From Microbacteriaceae bacterium (GTDB lineage Bacteria > Actinomycetota > Actinomycetes > Actinomycetales > Microbacteriaceae), in contig CANGGK010000007.1 in NCBI GenBank assembly GCA_947453475.1, forward strand, positions 1 to 39,556: a stretch of 39,556 nucleotides of DNA. The letters run 5' to 3'. The notes beneath the pieces are model-generated. The model saw only the letters and a program-made list of their open reading frames with translations. It did not search any database and was not told the DNA's origin. How positions within the stretch are numbered: the first letter of the stretch is position 1; every line of letters begins with the position of its first letter. A program made the translations under genes and the position numbers. Shown here one piece after another: positions 17,844-24,819 of this stretch.

Positions 17844-17851
17844 TGTATACA
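17844..17851. promoter_or_regulatory. Candidate GntR-family operator TGTATACA (prpE side)
   Basis: The 8-bp palindrome TGTATACA, within AATGTATACAAAG, resembles the operators bound by many FadR-subfamily GntR regulators (GTnnnAC-type core). It lies 33 bases upstream of the prpE start, at a position that would overlap its promoter. The likely binder is the GntR protein encoded next door. Confidence 0.45.
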
Positions 17852-17875
17852 AAGAACCGTGAAATTATCGATTTG

Positions 17876-17892
17876 TTATCGAAATTTGATAA
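17876..17892. promoter_or_regulatory. Inverted repeat TTATC-N7-GATAA in the prpE/gntR gap
   Basis: TTATC (17876-17880) and GATAA (17888-17892) are inverted around seven bases in a very AT-rich stretch that also has other ATCGA-containing partial copies (17867-17871 region). It sits midway between the two divergent genes and could be an operator or part of overlapping promoters. Confidence 0.35.
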
Positions 17893-17906
17893 TTAATTCG
17901 ATACTC

Positions 17907-17914
17907 TGCATACA
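17907..17914. promoter_or_regulatory. Candidate GntR-family operator TGCATACA (gntR side)
   Basis: TGCATACA differs from the other site TGTATACA by one base. It overlaps the possible -10 hexamer TACAAT (17911-17916) of the regulator gene, for which TTGATA at 17886-17891 could be a -35 with a rather long 19-base spacer. Binding here would repress the regulator and prpDBC together. Confidence 0.4.
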
Positions 17915-17947
17915 ATAGCCATGAAATAGTTCGATTTAGGAGGTGCC

Positions 17948-18607
17948 ATGAGAGCAAGCGACAAGGCCTATCAGACCCTGCTTGACGAGATTGTCGACGG
18001 CACCTTGCCGCCAGGCACCGTGCTGGCTGAGGTCGAACAGGCGGCACGCATCGGGGTTAGCCGCACTCCGCTTCGTGAAGCGCTCGGTCACCTGCGCAAG
18101 GATGGCCTTGTCGAACCCCTAGCAGGTCGCGGTTTGATCGTCACGGCGGTTTCAATCGATGACATCGTCGAACTCTATGAACTTCGCCAGCCACTCGAAC
18201 AGCAGGCTGCTCGACTCGCCGCCCAGCGTGGCAACCCGCAGGTATTCGCTCAGATTGCCAAGGAATTGCGTGGCTCGGACGCCCTCATCGACAGCGGAGA
18301 AGTTGGAATCAAGGCCTACTACCAGTTGAACGAACGCCTTGATCGCGCCATCGAAGATTCCATCTCGAGCGCCTACTTAGTAGCGGCCCTCAAGGCGCTG
18401 CACCTGCACCTGGCTCGAATTCGCCGTCTTTCAAGGCAGAACGTCAATCGGCTTCGAGCCGCAGCAGTGGAAACACTGGTGATCGTTGAAGCCATTGTTA
18501 ATCGTGACCCAGATCTTGCGGCGAGTGCCACCCACGTGCATTTGCAGCAGAGCCTTAGAAACAGCCTCGAGACGATTCAAACCCGAACCATCGACAAAGT
18601 CGCCTGA
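17948..18607 (+). CDS. GntR-family (FCD subfamily) transcriptional regulator, probably of propionate use
   Basis: The 219-residue protein has an N-terminal winged helix-turn-helix (residues about 5-70, with [21 protein letters not shown]) and an all-helical FCD ligand domain (about 75-210). The ATG at 17948 has a strong AGGAGGT site. It lies between divergent prpE and downstream prpDBC, so control of the methylcitrate cycle is likely. Known mycobacterial and corynebacterial prp regulators are of a different family. Two His positions that usually bind metal in FCD domains appear replaced (Asp132 in the NERLDRAI segment and Glu/Thr in [10 protein letters not shown]), while His196/His198 near the end remain. 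A propionate-derived ligand is an inference. Confidence 0.88.
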   Translation: MRASDKAYQTLLDEIVDGTLPPGTVLAEVEQAARIGVSRTPLREALGHLRKDGLVEPLAGRGLIVTAVSIDDIVELYELRQPLEQQAARLAAQRGNPQVFAQIAKELRGSDALIDSGEVGIKAYYQLNERLDRAIEDSISSAYLVAALKALHLHLARIRRLSRQNVNRLRAAAVETLVIVEAIVNRDPDLAASATHVHLQQSLRNSLETIQTRTIDKVA

Positions 18608-18645
18608 ACTTAGTAAAAGTAACCAGAACAGAAAGAAGAGCCGCA

Positions 18646-20169
18646 ATGAAGCTGCACGAAGTACGCGTTTATAAGAGCGAAGAGCCGTTGGCACGCGAAG
18701 ACCAACTTGCCTGGAAAATCGCCAAAGTCGCAACCGACCCGGTAGCAATCTTGCCTGAAGTCACCGAAATGGTGATTAACCGAATCATCGACAACGCTTC
18801 GGTTGCCGCAGCATCGCTAACTCGTAAGCCTGTGGTTTCGGCGCGTTCGCAGGCGCTTTCCCACCCGAAATCAAAGAATGGCAATGGCGCTAACGTTTTC
18901 GGTGAGGCTGCCGAGCTTCGAGTTTCACCTGAGTGGGCTGCCTGGGCAAATGGGGTGGCAGTGCGAGAACTCGATTATCACGACACCTTTCTAGCCGCAG
19001 AATACTCGCACCCAGGCGACAACATTCCTGCCATTCTGGCCGTTGCGCAGCACGTTGGCGTAGACGGCACATCGCTCATCCGTGGAATTGCCACCGGCTA
19101 CGAGATTCAGGTAGATCTAGTCAAATCAATCTGCTTGCACAAACACAAGATCGACCACGTGGCTCACCTCGGCCCGTCGGCCGCCGCCGGCATTGGCACA
19201 ATGCTTGGGCTTTCGACCGAAACCATCTATCAGGCGATCGGCCAGGCGCTGCACACAACTACCGCAACACGGCAGTCTCGCAAGGGGGAGATTTCAAGTT
19301 GGAAGGCGCACGCACCGGCCTTCGCTGGCAAAATGGCCGTCGAAGCGGTAGACCGCGCAATGCGTGGCGAGACCAGCCCAACGCCGATTTATGAGGGCGA
19401 GGATGGTGTTATCGCTTGGATGCTCGACGGCCCTACAGCCAACTACCAAGTACCACTGCCTGAAGCTGGTGAAGCTAAGCGAGGCATTCTTGACACCTAC
19501 ACCAAGGAGCATTCGGCCGAATATCAAGCCCAGGCCTGGATTGACCTTGGTCGCAAGTTGAACCGCGAACACCCCGAGATTACCGACCCGGCTAATGTCG
19601 AATCGGTGGTAATCCACACCTCGCATCACACTCACTACGTGATTGGTTCTGGTGCTAACGACCCTCAGAAGTATGACCCAACGGCAAGCCGTGAGACCCT
19701 CGACCACTCGATTCCTTACATCTTCACCGTGGCGCTACAGGATGGCCGCTGGCACCACGTCGACAGCTACTCTCCAGAGCGAGCATCGCGCCCTGACACC
19801 GTCGAACTGTGGCACAAGACCACCACCCTGGAAGATAAGGAGTGGACTCGCCGCTATCACTCGAATGACCCTGCCGAGAAGGCTTTCGGTGGTCGCGTTG
19901 AGGTTACCCTCAAGGATGGTTCGAAGATTATCGATGAGATTGCCGTGGCCGATGCGCACCCACTTGGCGCAAGACCTTTTGCTCGCGCTCAGTACATTCA
20001 AAAGTTTCGTGATCTAGCGTCTGGTGTGCTCGATGCTGACGAAATTGAGCGGTTCTTGAACCTGGTTCAGCGTCTACCAGAGCTAACCGCAGAAGAAATC
20101 GGCGGTCTCACCATCGTCGCAAAGCCTGGCGTTATGGCATCGGTCAAGAACCCGAGCGGATTGTTCTAA
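18646..20169 (+). CDS. prpD: 2-methylcitrate dehydratase
   Basis: The enzyme dehydrates 2-methylcitrate to 2-methylaconitate or hydrates it on to methylisocitrate in the methylcitrate cycle. The 507-residue MmgE/PrpD-family protein has the typical [20 protein letters not shown] motif and [12 protein letters not shown], and ends close to usual PrpD length. The ATG at 18646 has a purine-rich AAAGAAGAG site. It is 38 bases after the regulator gene and its stop overlaps the prpB start by one base (TAATG), which supports a single operon. Confidence 0.93.
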   Translation: MKLHEVRVYKSEEPLAREDQLAWKIAKVATDPVAILPEVTEMVINRIIDNASVAAASLTRKPVVSARSQALSHPKSKNGNGANVFGEAAELRVSPEWAAWANGVAVRELDYHDTFLAAEYSHPGDNIPAILAVAQHVGVDGTSLIRGIATGYEIQVDLVKSICLHKHKIDHVAHLGPSAAAGIGTMLGLSTETIYQAIGQALHTTTATRQSRKGEISSWKAHAPAFAGKMAVEAVDRAMRGETSPTPIYEGEDGVIAWMLDGPTANYQVPLPEAGEAKRGILDTYTKEHSAEYQAQAWIDLGRKLNREHPEITDPANVESVVIHTSHHTHYVIGSGANDPQKYDPTASRETLDHSIPYIFTVALQDGRWHHVDSYSPERASRPDTVELWHKTTTLEDKEWTRRYHSNDPAEKAFGGRVEVTLKDGSKIIDEIAVADAHPLGARPFARAQYIQKFRDLASGVLDADEIERFLNLVQRLPELTAEEIGGLTIVAKPGVMASVKNPSGLF

Positions 20170-21080
20170 TGCTGTATTCAAAGACCACACCAGCCGATAA
20201 GAGACGCCTTTTTCGTGAACGTTTGGCGACGGGGGAGTTGTTACAGCTTCCTGGCGTTTTCAACCCGCTTTCGGCCAAACTGATTCAGGCCAAGGGCTTC
20301 GACGGAATCTACATCTCTGGTGCGGTTCTGGCCGCCGACCTAGGCTTGCCTGACATTGGGTTGACCACGCTCAGCGAGGTGGCCGGCCGTTCTCAGCAAA
20401 TCGCCAGGATGACCGACCTACCAGCCTTGGTAGATGCCGACACCGGCTTCGGTGAACCGTTGAACCTCGCCCGAACCGTGCAAACCCTCGAGGATGCCGG
20501 CGTGGCCGGTATTCACATCGAAGATCAGGTGAACCCAAAGCGTTGTGGTCACCTAGACGGCAAAGCCGTTGTAGATCAGGACACGGCCGTCAAGCGCATT
20601 GCCTCTGCAGTTGATGCTCGACGCGATCCAAATCTATTGATCATGGCCCGCACCGACATCCGTGGTGTTGAATCATTGCCCGCAGCGATCGATCGGGCAA
20701 AGCGCTTGGTAGATGCCGGAGCAGACGCCATCTTCCCTGAGGCCATGAAGGATCTCGGCGAGTTTGAAGCGATGCGGGCGGCCATCAATGTGCCAATCCT
20801 GGCCAACATGACCGAATTCGGAAAGAGCGAACTGTTCACCAAGCAGCAGCTTGCCGATATTGGCATAAACATAGTGATCTACCCGGTCTCGCTGCTTCGC
20901 CTGGCAATGGGGTCGGCAATGCGCGGCCTAGACGCACTCAAGGCCGATGGCTCGCTGCAGGGGGTCGTAGGCGAAATGCAAACTAGGGCCGAGCTCTATG
21001 AACTTCTCGACTACGAGGCCTACAACCAGTTCGATTCAGGAATATTCAACTTCAACCTAGACAACCACGTCGGCCACTAG
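20169..21080 (+). CDS. prpB: Methylisocitrate lyase
   Basis: The enzyme splits 2-methylisocitrate into pyruvate and succinate, the last step of the methylcitrate cycle. The 303-residue protein belongs to the isocitrate lyase/PEP mutase superfamily. It has the signature NPKRCGHLDGK with the catalytic Cys, the metal-site Asp residues in DADTGFGEP, HIEDQ and MARTD. Length of about 300 fits PrpB and not isocitrate lyase (over 420). It starts at the TAATG overlap with prpD. Confidence 0.95.
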   Translation: MLYSKTTPADKRRLFRERLATGELLQLPGVFNPLSAKLIQAKGFDGIYISGAVLAADLGLPDIGLTTLSEVAGRSQQIARMTDLPALVDADTGFGEPLNLARTVQTLEDAGVAGIHIEDQVNPKRCGHLDGKAVVDQDTAVKRIASAVDARRDPNLLIMARTDIRGVESLPAAIDRAKRLVDAGADAIFPEAMKDLGEFEAMRAAINVPILANMTEFGKSELFTKQQLADIGINIVIYPVSLLRLAMGSAMRGLDALKADGSLQGVVGEMQTRAELYELLDYEAYNQFDSGIFNFNLDNHVGH

Positions 21081-21116
21081 CCGACAGCACCACAAGCAAA
21101 GTCGCAAAGGAGCGAA

Positions 21117-22247
21117 ATGAGCGAGAACAAGCAGGAGATTTATAAGGGTCTAGCCGGCGTGCCGGTTGACTACACCGCCGTCTCAAAGGTCAACCCCGAG
21201 AGCAACTCATTGCTTTATCGCGGCTACCCGGTTCAAGAACTGGCCGCCAAGAAGAGCTTCGAAGAAGTGGCCTGGTTGCTTTGGAAGGATGAGCTGCCAA
21301 ACGCTTCGGAACTAGCCGGTTTTGAAAAGCAAGAACGTTCAATGCGCGCGCTGGATGACGCTGTCAAGCGAGTTATCGACGAACTGCCGCTGACTGCCCA
21401 CCCGATGGATGTTTGCCGCACTGCGGTTAGCGTAATCGGTGCCATGGATCCTTCGGCTGACGATGCTAGCCCGGCGGCAAACCTTGCCAAGTCGATCAGA
21501 CTATTTGCCAAACTTCCCGCAGTCGTTGCCTATGACCAGCGACGTCGCCACCAATTGCCTCTCATCGAAGCGAGAGAAGACCTCGACTACTCTTCGAACT
21601 TCTTATGGATGACTTTCGGCGAAATTCCAGAAGCCCAGGTTGTCGATGCCTTCCGTGTCTCATTGATTCTCTATGCGGAACACTCATTCAACGCATCAAC
21701 CTTCACCGCTCGAGTAATCACTTCGACACTCTCAGATCTGTACTCTGCGGTCACCGGAGCAGTAGGTGCACTAAAGGGCCCACTTCACGGTGGAGCAAAC
21801 GAAGCAGTACTGCACATCTTCAACGAAATCGGATTCGGCCCAGACGCGGCAACTCGAGCCGAAGCCTGGCTTGAGCAGGCGCTCGCCGAAAAGCGCAAGA
21901 TTATGGGTTTCGGTCACCGTGTCTATAAGAGTGGCGATTCCAGAGTGCCGACCATGCGCAAGTCAATGGTCGAACTAATCAAGTACTACAACCGACCAGA
22001 TGTCTTAGAGCTATACGAGGGCCTCGAAGCGGCCATGACCGAACGCAAGGGAATCTTGCCGAACCTCGACTACCCGTCTGGCCCGGCCTATCACCTAATG
22101 GGTTTCGACACTCTCACCTTTACTCCAATCTTCGTTGCGGCGAGAATAACCGGTTGGACGGCGCACATCATGGAGCAGGCAGCTTCAAATGCGCTGATTC
22201 GCCCTCTTTCGGTTTACAACGGTGTAGGCGAGCGTCACCTCGAATAG
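21117..22247 (+). CDS. prpC: 2-methylcitrate synthase
   Basis: The enzyme condenses propionyl-CoA with oxaloacetate. The 376-residue citrate-synthase-family protein carries both catalytic His motifs (KGPLHGGANEAV and MGFGHRVYK) and the Asp in GFDTLTFTPIFVAARITGW. The short N terminus (EIYKGLAGVPVDYTAVSKV) is typical of PrpC. The ATG at 21117 has AAAGGAGCG seven bases upstream. It is 36 bases from prpB and closes the operon. Some family members also accept acetyl-CoA; which substrate is preferred cannot be read from sequence alone, but the neighbours argue for propionyl-CoA. Confidence 0.94.
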   Translation: MSENKQEIYKGLAGVPVDYTAVSKVNPESNSLLYRGYPVQELAAKKSFEEVAWLLWKDELPNASELAGFEKQERSMRALDDAVKRVIDELPLTAHPMDVCRTAVSVIGAMDPSADDASPAANLAKSIRLFAKLPAVVAYDQRRRHQLPLIEAREDLDYSSNFLWMTFGEIPEAQVVDAFRVSLILYAEHSFNASTFTARVITSTLSDLYSAVTGAVGALKGPLHGGANEAVLHIFNEIGFGPDAATRAEAWLEQALAEKRKIMGFGHRVYKSGDSRVPTMRKSMVELIKYYNRPDVLELYEGLEAAMTERKGILPNLDYPSGPAYHLMGFDTLTFTPIFVAARITGWTAHIMEQAASNALIRPLSVYNGVGERHLE

Positions 22248-22252
22248 TCCCG

Positions 22253-22258
22253 TAATAT
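22253..22258 (+). promoter_or_regulatory. Candidate -10 element TAATAT of pgsA (leaderless)
   Basis: TAATAT ends seven bases before the pgsA ATG at 22266 and there is no ribosome site in the gap, so the mRNA would start at or near the A of ATG. It starts six bases after the prpC stop. Confidence 0.5.
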
Positions 22259-22265
22259 CAGCACC

Positions 22266-22862
22266 ATGGCTACCCAAATGAACCTGAGCATCAGGCAACA
22301 GTTTCTGACTGTGCCTAACCTGCTCAGCATGCTGAGGTTGGCCCTGGTTCCGGTGTTTCTGACGCTGCTAATCAACGAACAATTTGTGCTGGCCATTTGC
22401 ACCCTGGCCTTGGCGAGCCTGACCGATTTCTTAGATGGCTACTTCGCACGCAAGTGGAACCAAATCACGCGACTAGGGCAACTGCTTGACCCCGCGGCTG
22501 ATCGTCTTTACATTTTCTCTACCTTGGTCGGCTTGGCCTATGTTGGCCAAATACCGGCCTGGATTGTGGCGGTCATTTTCGCCCGCGATGCGATGCTGGC
22601 AATCGCCTACGTCATCCTGGCAAATTTTGGCTACGGGCCACTTCCGGTGCACTACCTCGGGAAAACGGCGACGTTTGCTCTGCTCTATTCTTTCCCGTTG
22701 CTCTTGATGGCAAAAATCTGGATTGGCGCGGCGCCGGTGCTAATGCCGTTGGCCTGGGCGTTCGCCTTGTGGGGCGTCGGGCTCTATTGGTGGGCAGGTT
22801 TCGTTTATTTACGCCAGGTTCGTGAAGTGGTTAAAAACAGTCGCAAAAATTCACTAGGCTAG
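22266..22862 (+). CDS. pgsA: CDP-alcohol phosphatidyltransferase, probably phosphatidylglycerophosphate synthase
   Basis: This membrane enzyme transfers a phosphatidyl group from CDP-diacylglycerol to an alcohol, probably glycerol 3-phosphate. The 198-residue protein has the complete family motif: Asp57-Gly58, Ala61-Arg62, Gly71, Asp75 and Asp79. Hydrophobic segments are visible at about 22-38, 38-56, 86-103, 105-122 and further on. The ATG at 22266 is followed by a hydrophilic TQMNLSIRQQ leader. It precedes garA and the ftsR-like gene, a neighbourhood also known in mycobacteria. Phosphatidylinositol phosphate synthase is the main alternative. Confidence 0.88.
   Translation: MATQMNLSIRQQFLTVPNLLSMLRLALVPVFLTLLINEQFVLAICTLALASLTDFLDGYFARKWNQITRLGQLLDPAADRLYIFSTLVGLAYVGQIPAWIVAVIFARDAMLAIAYVILANFGYGPLPVHYLGKTATFALLYSFPLLLMAKIWIGAAPVLMPLAWAFALWGVGLYWWAGFVYLRQVREVVKNSRKNSLG
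22855..22860 (+). promoter_or_regulatory. Candidate -10 element TAGGCT upstream of garA
   Basis: TAGGCT lies at the end of pgsA and overlaps its stop codon by one base. A start near 22867 gives a short leader with the strong GGAGAGGGGG ribosome site before the ATG at 22888. TAGAAC immediately downstream is a rival -10. Confidence 0.35.
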
Positions 22863-22887
22863 AACTCTACTCAGGAGAGGGGGAATC

Positions 22888-23340
22888 ATGAATAATGCAG
22901 AATCAGGCCTTGGCGGAACGCCAGATGAGGTTCAGTCGACGCTGCGTTTCAGCGAAGACCTCCTAGCCGAAATGGGTTCTGACCTCAGCCGTGAAGAGCA
23001 GTTGGCCATTGAAGCCTTGCCATCCGGAAGCGCGTTGCTGATCGTGAAGCGCGGCGCAAATGCTGGCGCTCGTTTTCTTCTTGACCAGGATGTCACCACC
23101 GTTGGTCGTCACCCAAACGCAGACATTTTCTTGGATGACGTAACCGTTTCTCGTCGTCACGCAGAATTCTTGAGAGCCGGAGCAAAATTCACGGTTCGCG
23201 ACCTCGCTTCGCTTAATGGAACCTACTTCGACGGTCAGCGCATCGACGAGGTTCAGGTGACCGACGGGGCAGAGGTTCAGGTTGGCAAGTTCCGACTGAC
23301 CTTCTTCGCTTCGCGCGCAGACCTCCCGCAGGGGGCGTAA
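22888..23340 (+). CDS. garA: FHA-domain metabolic regulator of the GarA/OdhI family
   Basis: GarA/OdhI proteins inhibit 2-oxoglutarate dehydrogenase and related glutamate enzymes until phosphorylated by Ser/Thr kinases. The 150-residue protein has a short N-terminal tail and an FHA domain (about 50-140) with Gly73-Arg74, Ser88, His91 and Asn110-Gly111, the phosphothreonine-binding residues. LPSGSALLIVKRG and IFLDDVTVSRRHAEF are nearly identical to the family. In GarA and OdhI the kinase site is a Thr-Thr pair in ETTSVFR; here it reads QSTLRF, with Ser17-Thr18, so one Thr is retained. It is followed directly by the MerR-type gene, as in Rv1827-Rv1828. Confidence 0.92.
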   Translation: MNNAESGLGGTPDEVQSTLRFSEDLLAEMGSDLSREEQLAIEALPSGSALLIVKRGANAGARFLLDQDVTTVGRHPNADIFLDDVTVSRRHAEFLRAGAKFTVRDLASLNGTYFDGQRIDEVQVTDGAEVQVGKFRLTFFASRADLPQGA

Positions 23341-24044
23341 TGGCGTCGGCAACAGCAGCGAACCTCTTTGAGGCGCGTCAATCAAAGCTTTTCAACATCG
23401 GTCACGTGCTAGCCGAACTCAACAAAGACTTTCAAGACCTCAGCCCTTCTAAGCTGCGTTTTCTTGAAGAGCAGGGTCTGGTTTCGCCCCAGCGCACCGC
23501 ATCGGGATACCGCAAGTTCACTCAGCTTGATATCGAAAGAATTCGAATTGTCTTGGAGTTGCAGCGAGACCAGTATTTGCCGCTCAAGGTTATTCGCGCC
23601 TACCTTGCCGACTTGGATGCCGGCAAGCAGCCGAGTTTGCCAAGCGGCGCTTCGGTAAACCCGCAGCACCTTCGCCAAGCTCGCTCGAAGACTTTCACCA
23701 AGATTGAACTCATCTCTGAAACTGCGATCACCGACGCGCTGATTTCAGAGGCCCAGGATGTAAACCTGATTGGCCAGGAGCCTTTCGAAAGCAAGGATGT
23801 AGAAATTGCTCGCGCAATCGTTCACCTCCAGCGCTTCGGAATCGCACCGCGCCACCTTCGCGGCTTGAAGGCCTCGGCTGATCGTGAAATCGGCATTATC
23901 GAAGGCGTTGTTGCCCCGGTGCTGAGCAAGAACGACACCGCTAACCGTTCACGAGCGGCTCACTACGCAGCTGAAATTGAGAATCAGTTCGCCAGCATTC
24001 GCGCCGAGCTGATTCGCTCGGTTATCGGCAAAATCGACGGCTAA
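23340..24044 (+). CDS. ftsR: MerR-family regulator, FtsR/Rv1828 type
   Basis: The 234-residue protein has an N-terminal MerR winged helix (residues about 17-90, with LSPSKLRFLEEQGLVSPQRTASGYR and FTQLDIERIRIVLEL). The C-terminal region is a helical domain without a metal or drug site. In Corynebacterium the orthologous FtsR activates ftsZ. The ATG overlaps the garA stop by one base (TAATG), so the two are co-translated. The pairing with garA is as in M. tuberculosis Rv1827-Rv1828. Role is inferred from family and position. Confidence 0.9.
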   Translation: MASATAANLFEARQSKLFNIGHVLAELNKDFQDLSPSKLRFLEEQGLVSPQRTASGYRKFTQLDIERIRIVLELQRDQYLPLKVIRAYLADLDAGKQPSLPSGASVNPQHLRQARSKTFTKIELISETAITDALISEAQDVNLIGQEPFESKDVEIARAIVHLQRFGIAPRHLRGLKASADREIGIIEGVVAPVLSKNDTANRSRAAHYAAEIENQFASIRAELIRSVIGKIDG

Positions 24045-24056
24045 AAACCCCTTCAG

Positions 24057-24073
24057 ACGGCGCGACACGCCGT
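24057..24073. repeat. Short hairpin after ftsR
   Basis: ACGGCG and CGCCGT pair around a five-base loop, 13 bases after the ftsR stop. There is no T-run, so it is at best a weak terminator. The rest of the 116-base gap holds two similar boxes, AATTAACCT (24081-24089) and AATTAAACCT (24114-24123), with no recognised binder. Confidence 0.35.
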
Positions 24074-24160
24074 AACCAGAAATTAACCTTGATTAGCGCA
24101 CCAAAGCCACAACAATTAAACCTGTACTTGAACGTTGGACTTTAGCTGAAAGGAGCCGAC

Positions 24161-24709
24161 ATGGACACACCTCGTGACGGCGAAGAAGCCAGCTATTCTC
24201 GCGGAATGTTGTTTACCGATGGTCTGCCATCGAACGACCCAAACGTGGGCTACCGAGGAACCTCGGCGGCGACCGCGTGTGGAATCACCTATCGCCAGCT
24301 TGATTACTGGGACCGTACCGGTCTAGTTCAGCCGAGTGTGCGCGGTGCCCATGGTTCAGGTTCGCAGCGACTCTACGCCTTTCGCGACATCCTGGTTCTA
24401 AAGCTCGTGAAGCGACTTCTCGACACCGGTGTCTCACTTCAGCAGATTCGAATTGCGGTAGATCAGCTTCGCGCCGCCGGAATCAGCGACCTGGCCTCAA
24501 TTACCTTGATGTCTGATGGTGCCCGTGTTTACCTTTGCACCACACAAGACGAGGTAATGGATCTTCTCGGACGCGGTCAGGGTGTATTCGGAATTGCCAT
24601 CGGCCGTGTGCTTCGCGAGGTTGAGGCAAGCCTCGTCAACATGAAAGAAAGTCACGTTGACGACATGGATGAGCTTTCTGCTCGTCGCCTGAACCGCAAA
24701 GCCGTCTAA
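24161..24709 (+). CDS. MerR-family regulator, Rv1830 type
   Basis: The 182-residue protein has a MerR-type helix-turn-helix in residues about 28-100 (GITYRQLDYWDRTGLVQPSV, LYAFRDILVLKLVKRLLDTG, then VSLQQIRIAVDQLR). The C-terminal part contains GRGQGVFGIAIGRVLREV, a feature of actinobacterial Rv1830-like proteins. The ATG at 24161 has a strong GAAAGGAG site. In M. tuberculosis Rv1829, a bifunctional nuclease gene, lies between the Rv1828 and Rv1830 homologues; it is absent here. Target genes are unknown. Confidence 0.88.
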   Translation: MDTPRDGEEASYSRGMLFTDGLPSNDPNVGYRGTSAATACGITYRQLDYWDRTGLVQPSVRGAHGSGSQRLYAFRDILVLKLVKRLLDTGVSLQQIRIAVDQLRAAGISDLASITLMSDGARVYLCTTQDEVMDLLGRGQGVFGIAIGRVLREVEASLVNMKESHVDDMDELSARRLNRKAV

Positions 24710-24807
24710 CCACCTAACGGTTAGCTTTCTTGGTCAAATCTGACCGAAATAGTTCGTCACCGTCGTTACATCTATGTTTCCGAGGCCCCTTCGAATCTTT
24801 TACTCGG

Positions 24808-24813
24808 TAGAAT
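24808..24813 (+). promoter_or_regulatory. Candidate -10 element TAGAAT of pyc (leaderless)
   Basis: TAGAAT, close to consensus, ends six bases before the pyc ATG at 24820. The gap TTACCTA holds no ribosome site, so translation would begin at the 5' end of the RNA. No clear -35 is present. The 110-base gap upstream also holds GGTCA-AATC-TGACC (24732-24745), a small hairpin after the MerR gene. Confidence 0.55.
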
Positions 24814-24819
24814 TACCTA

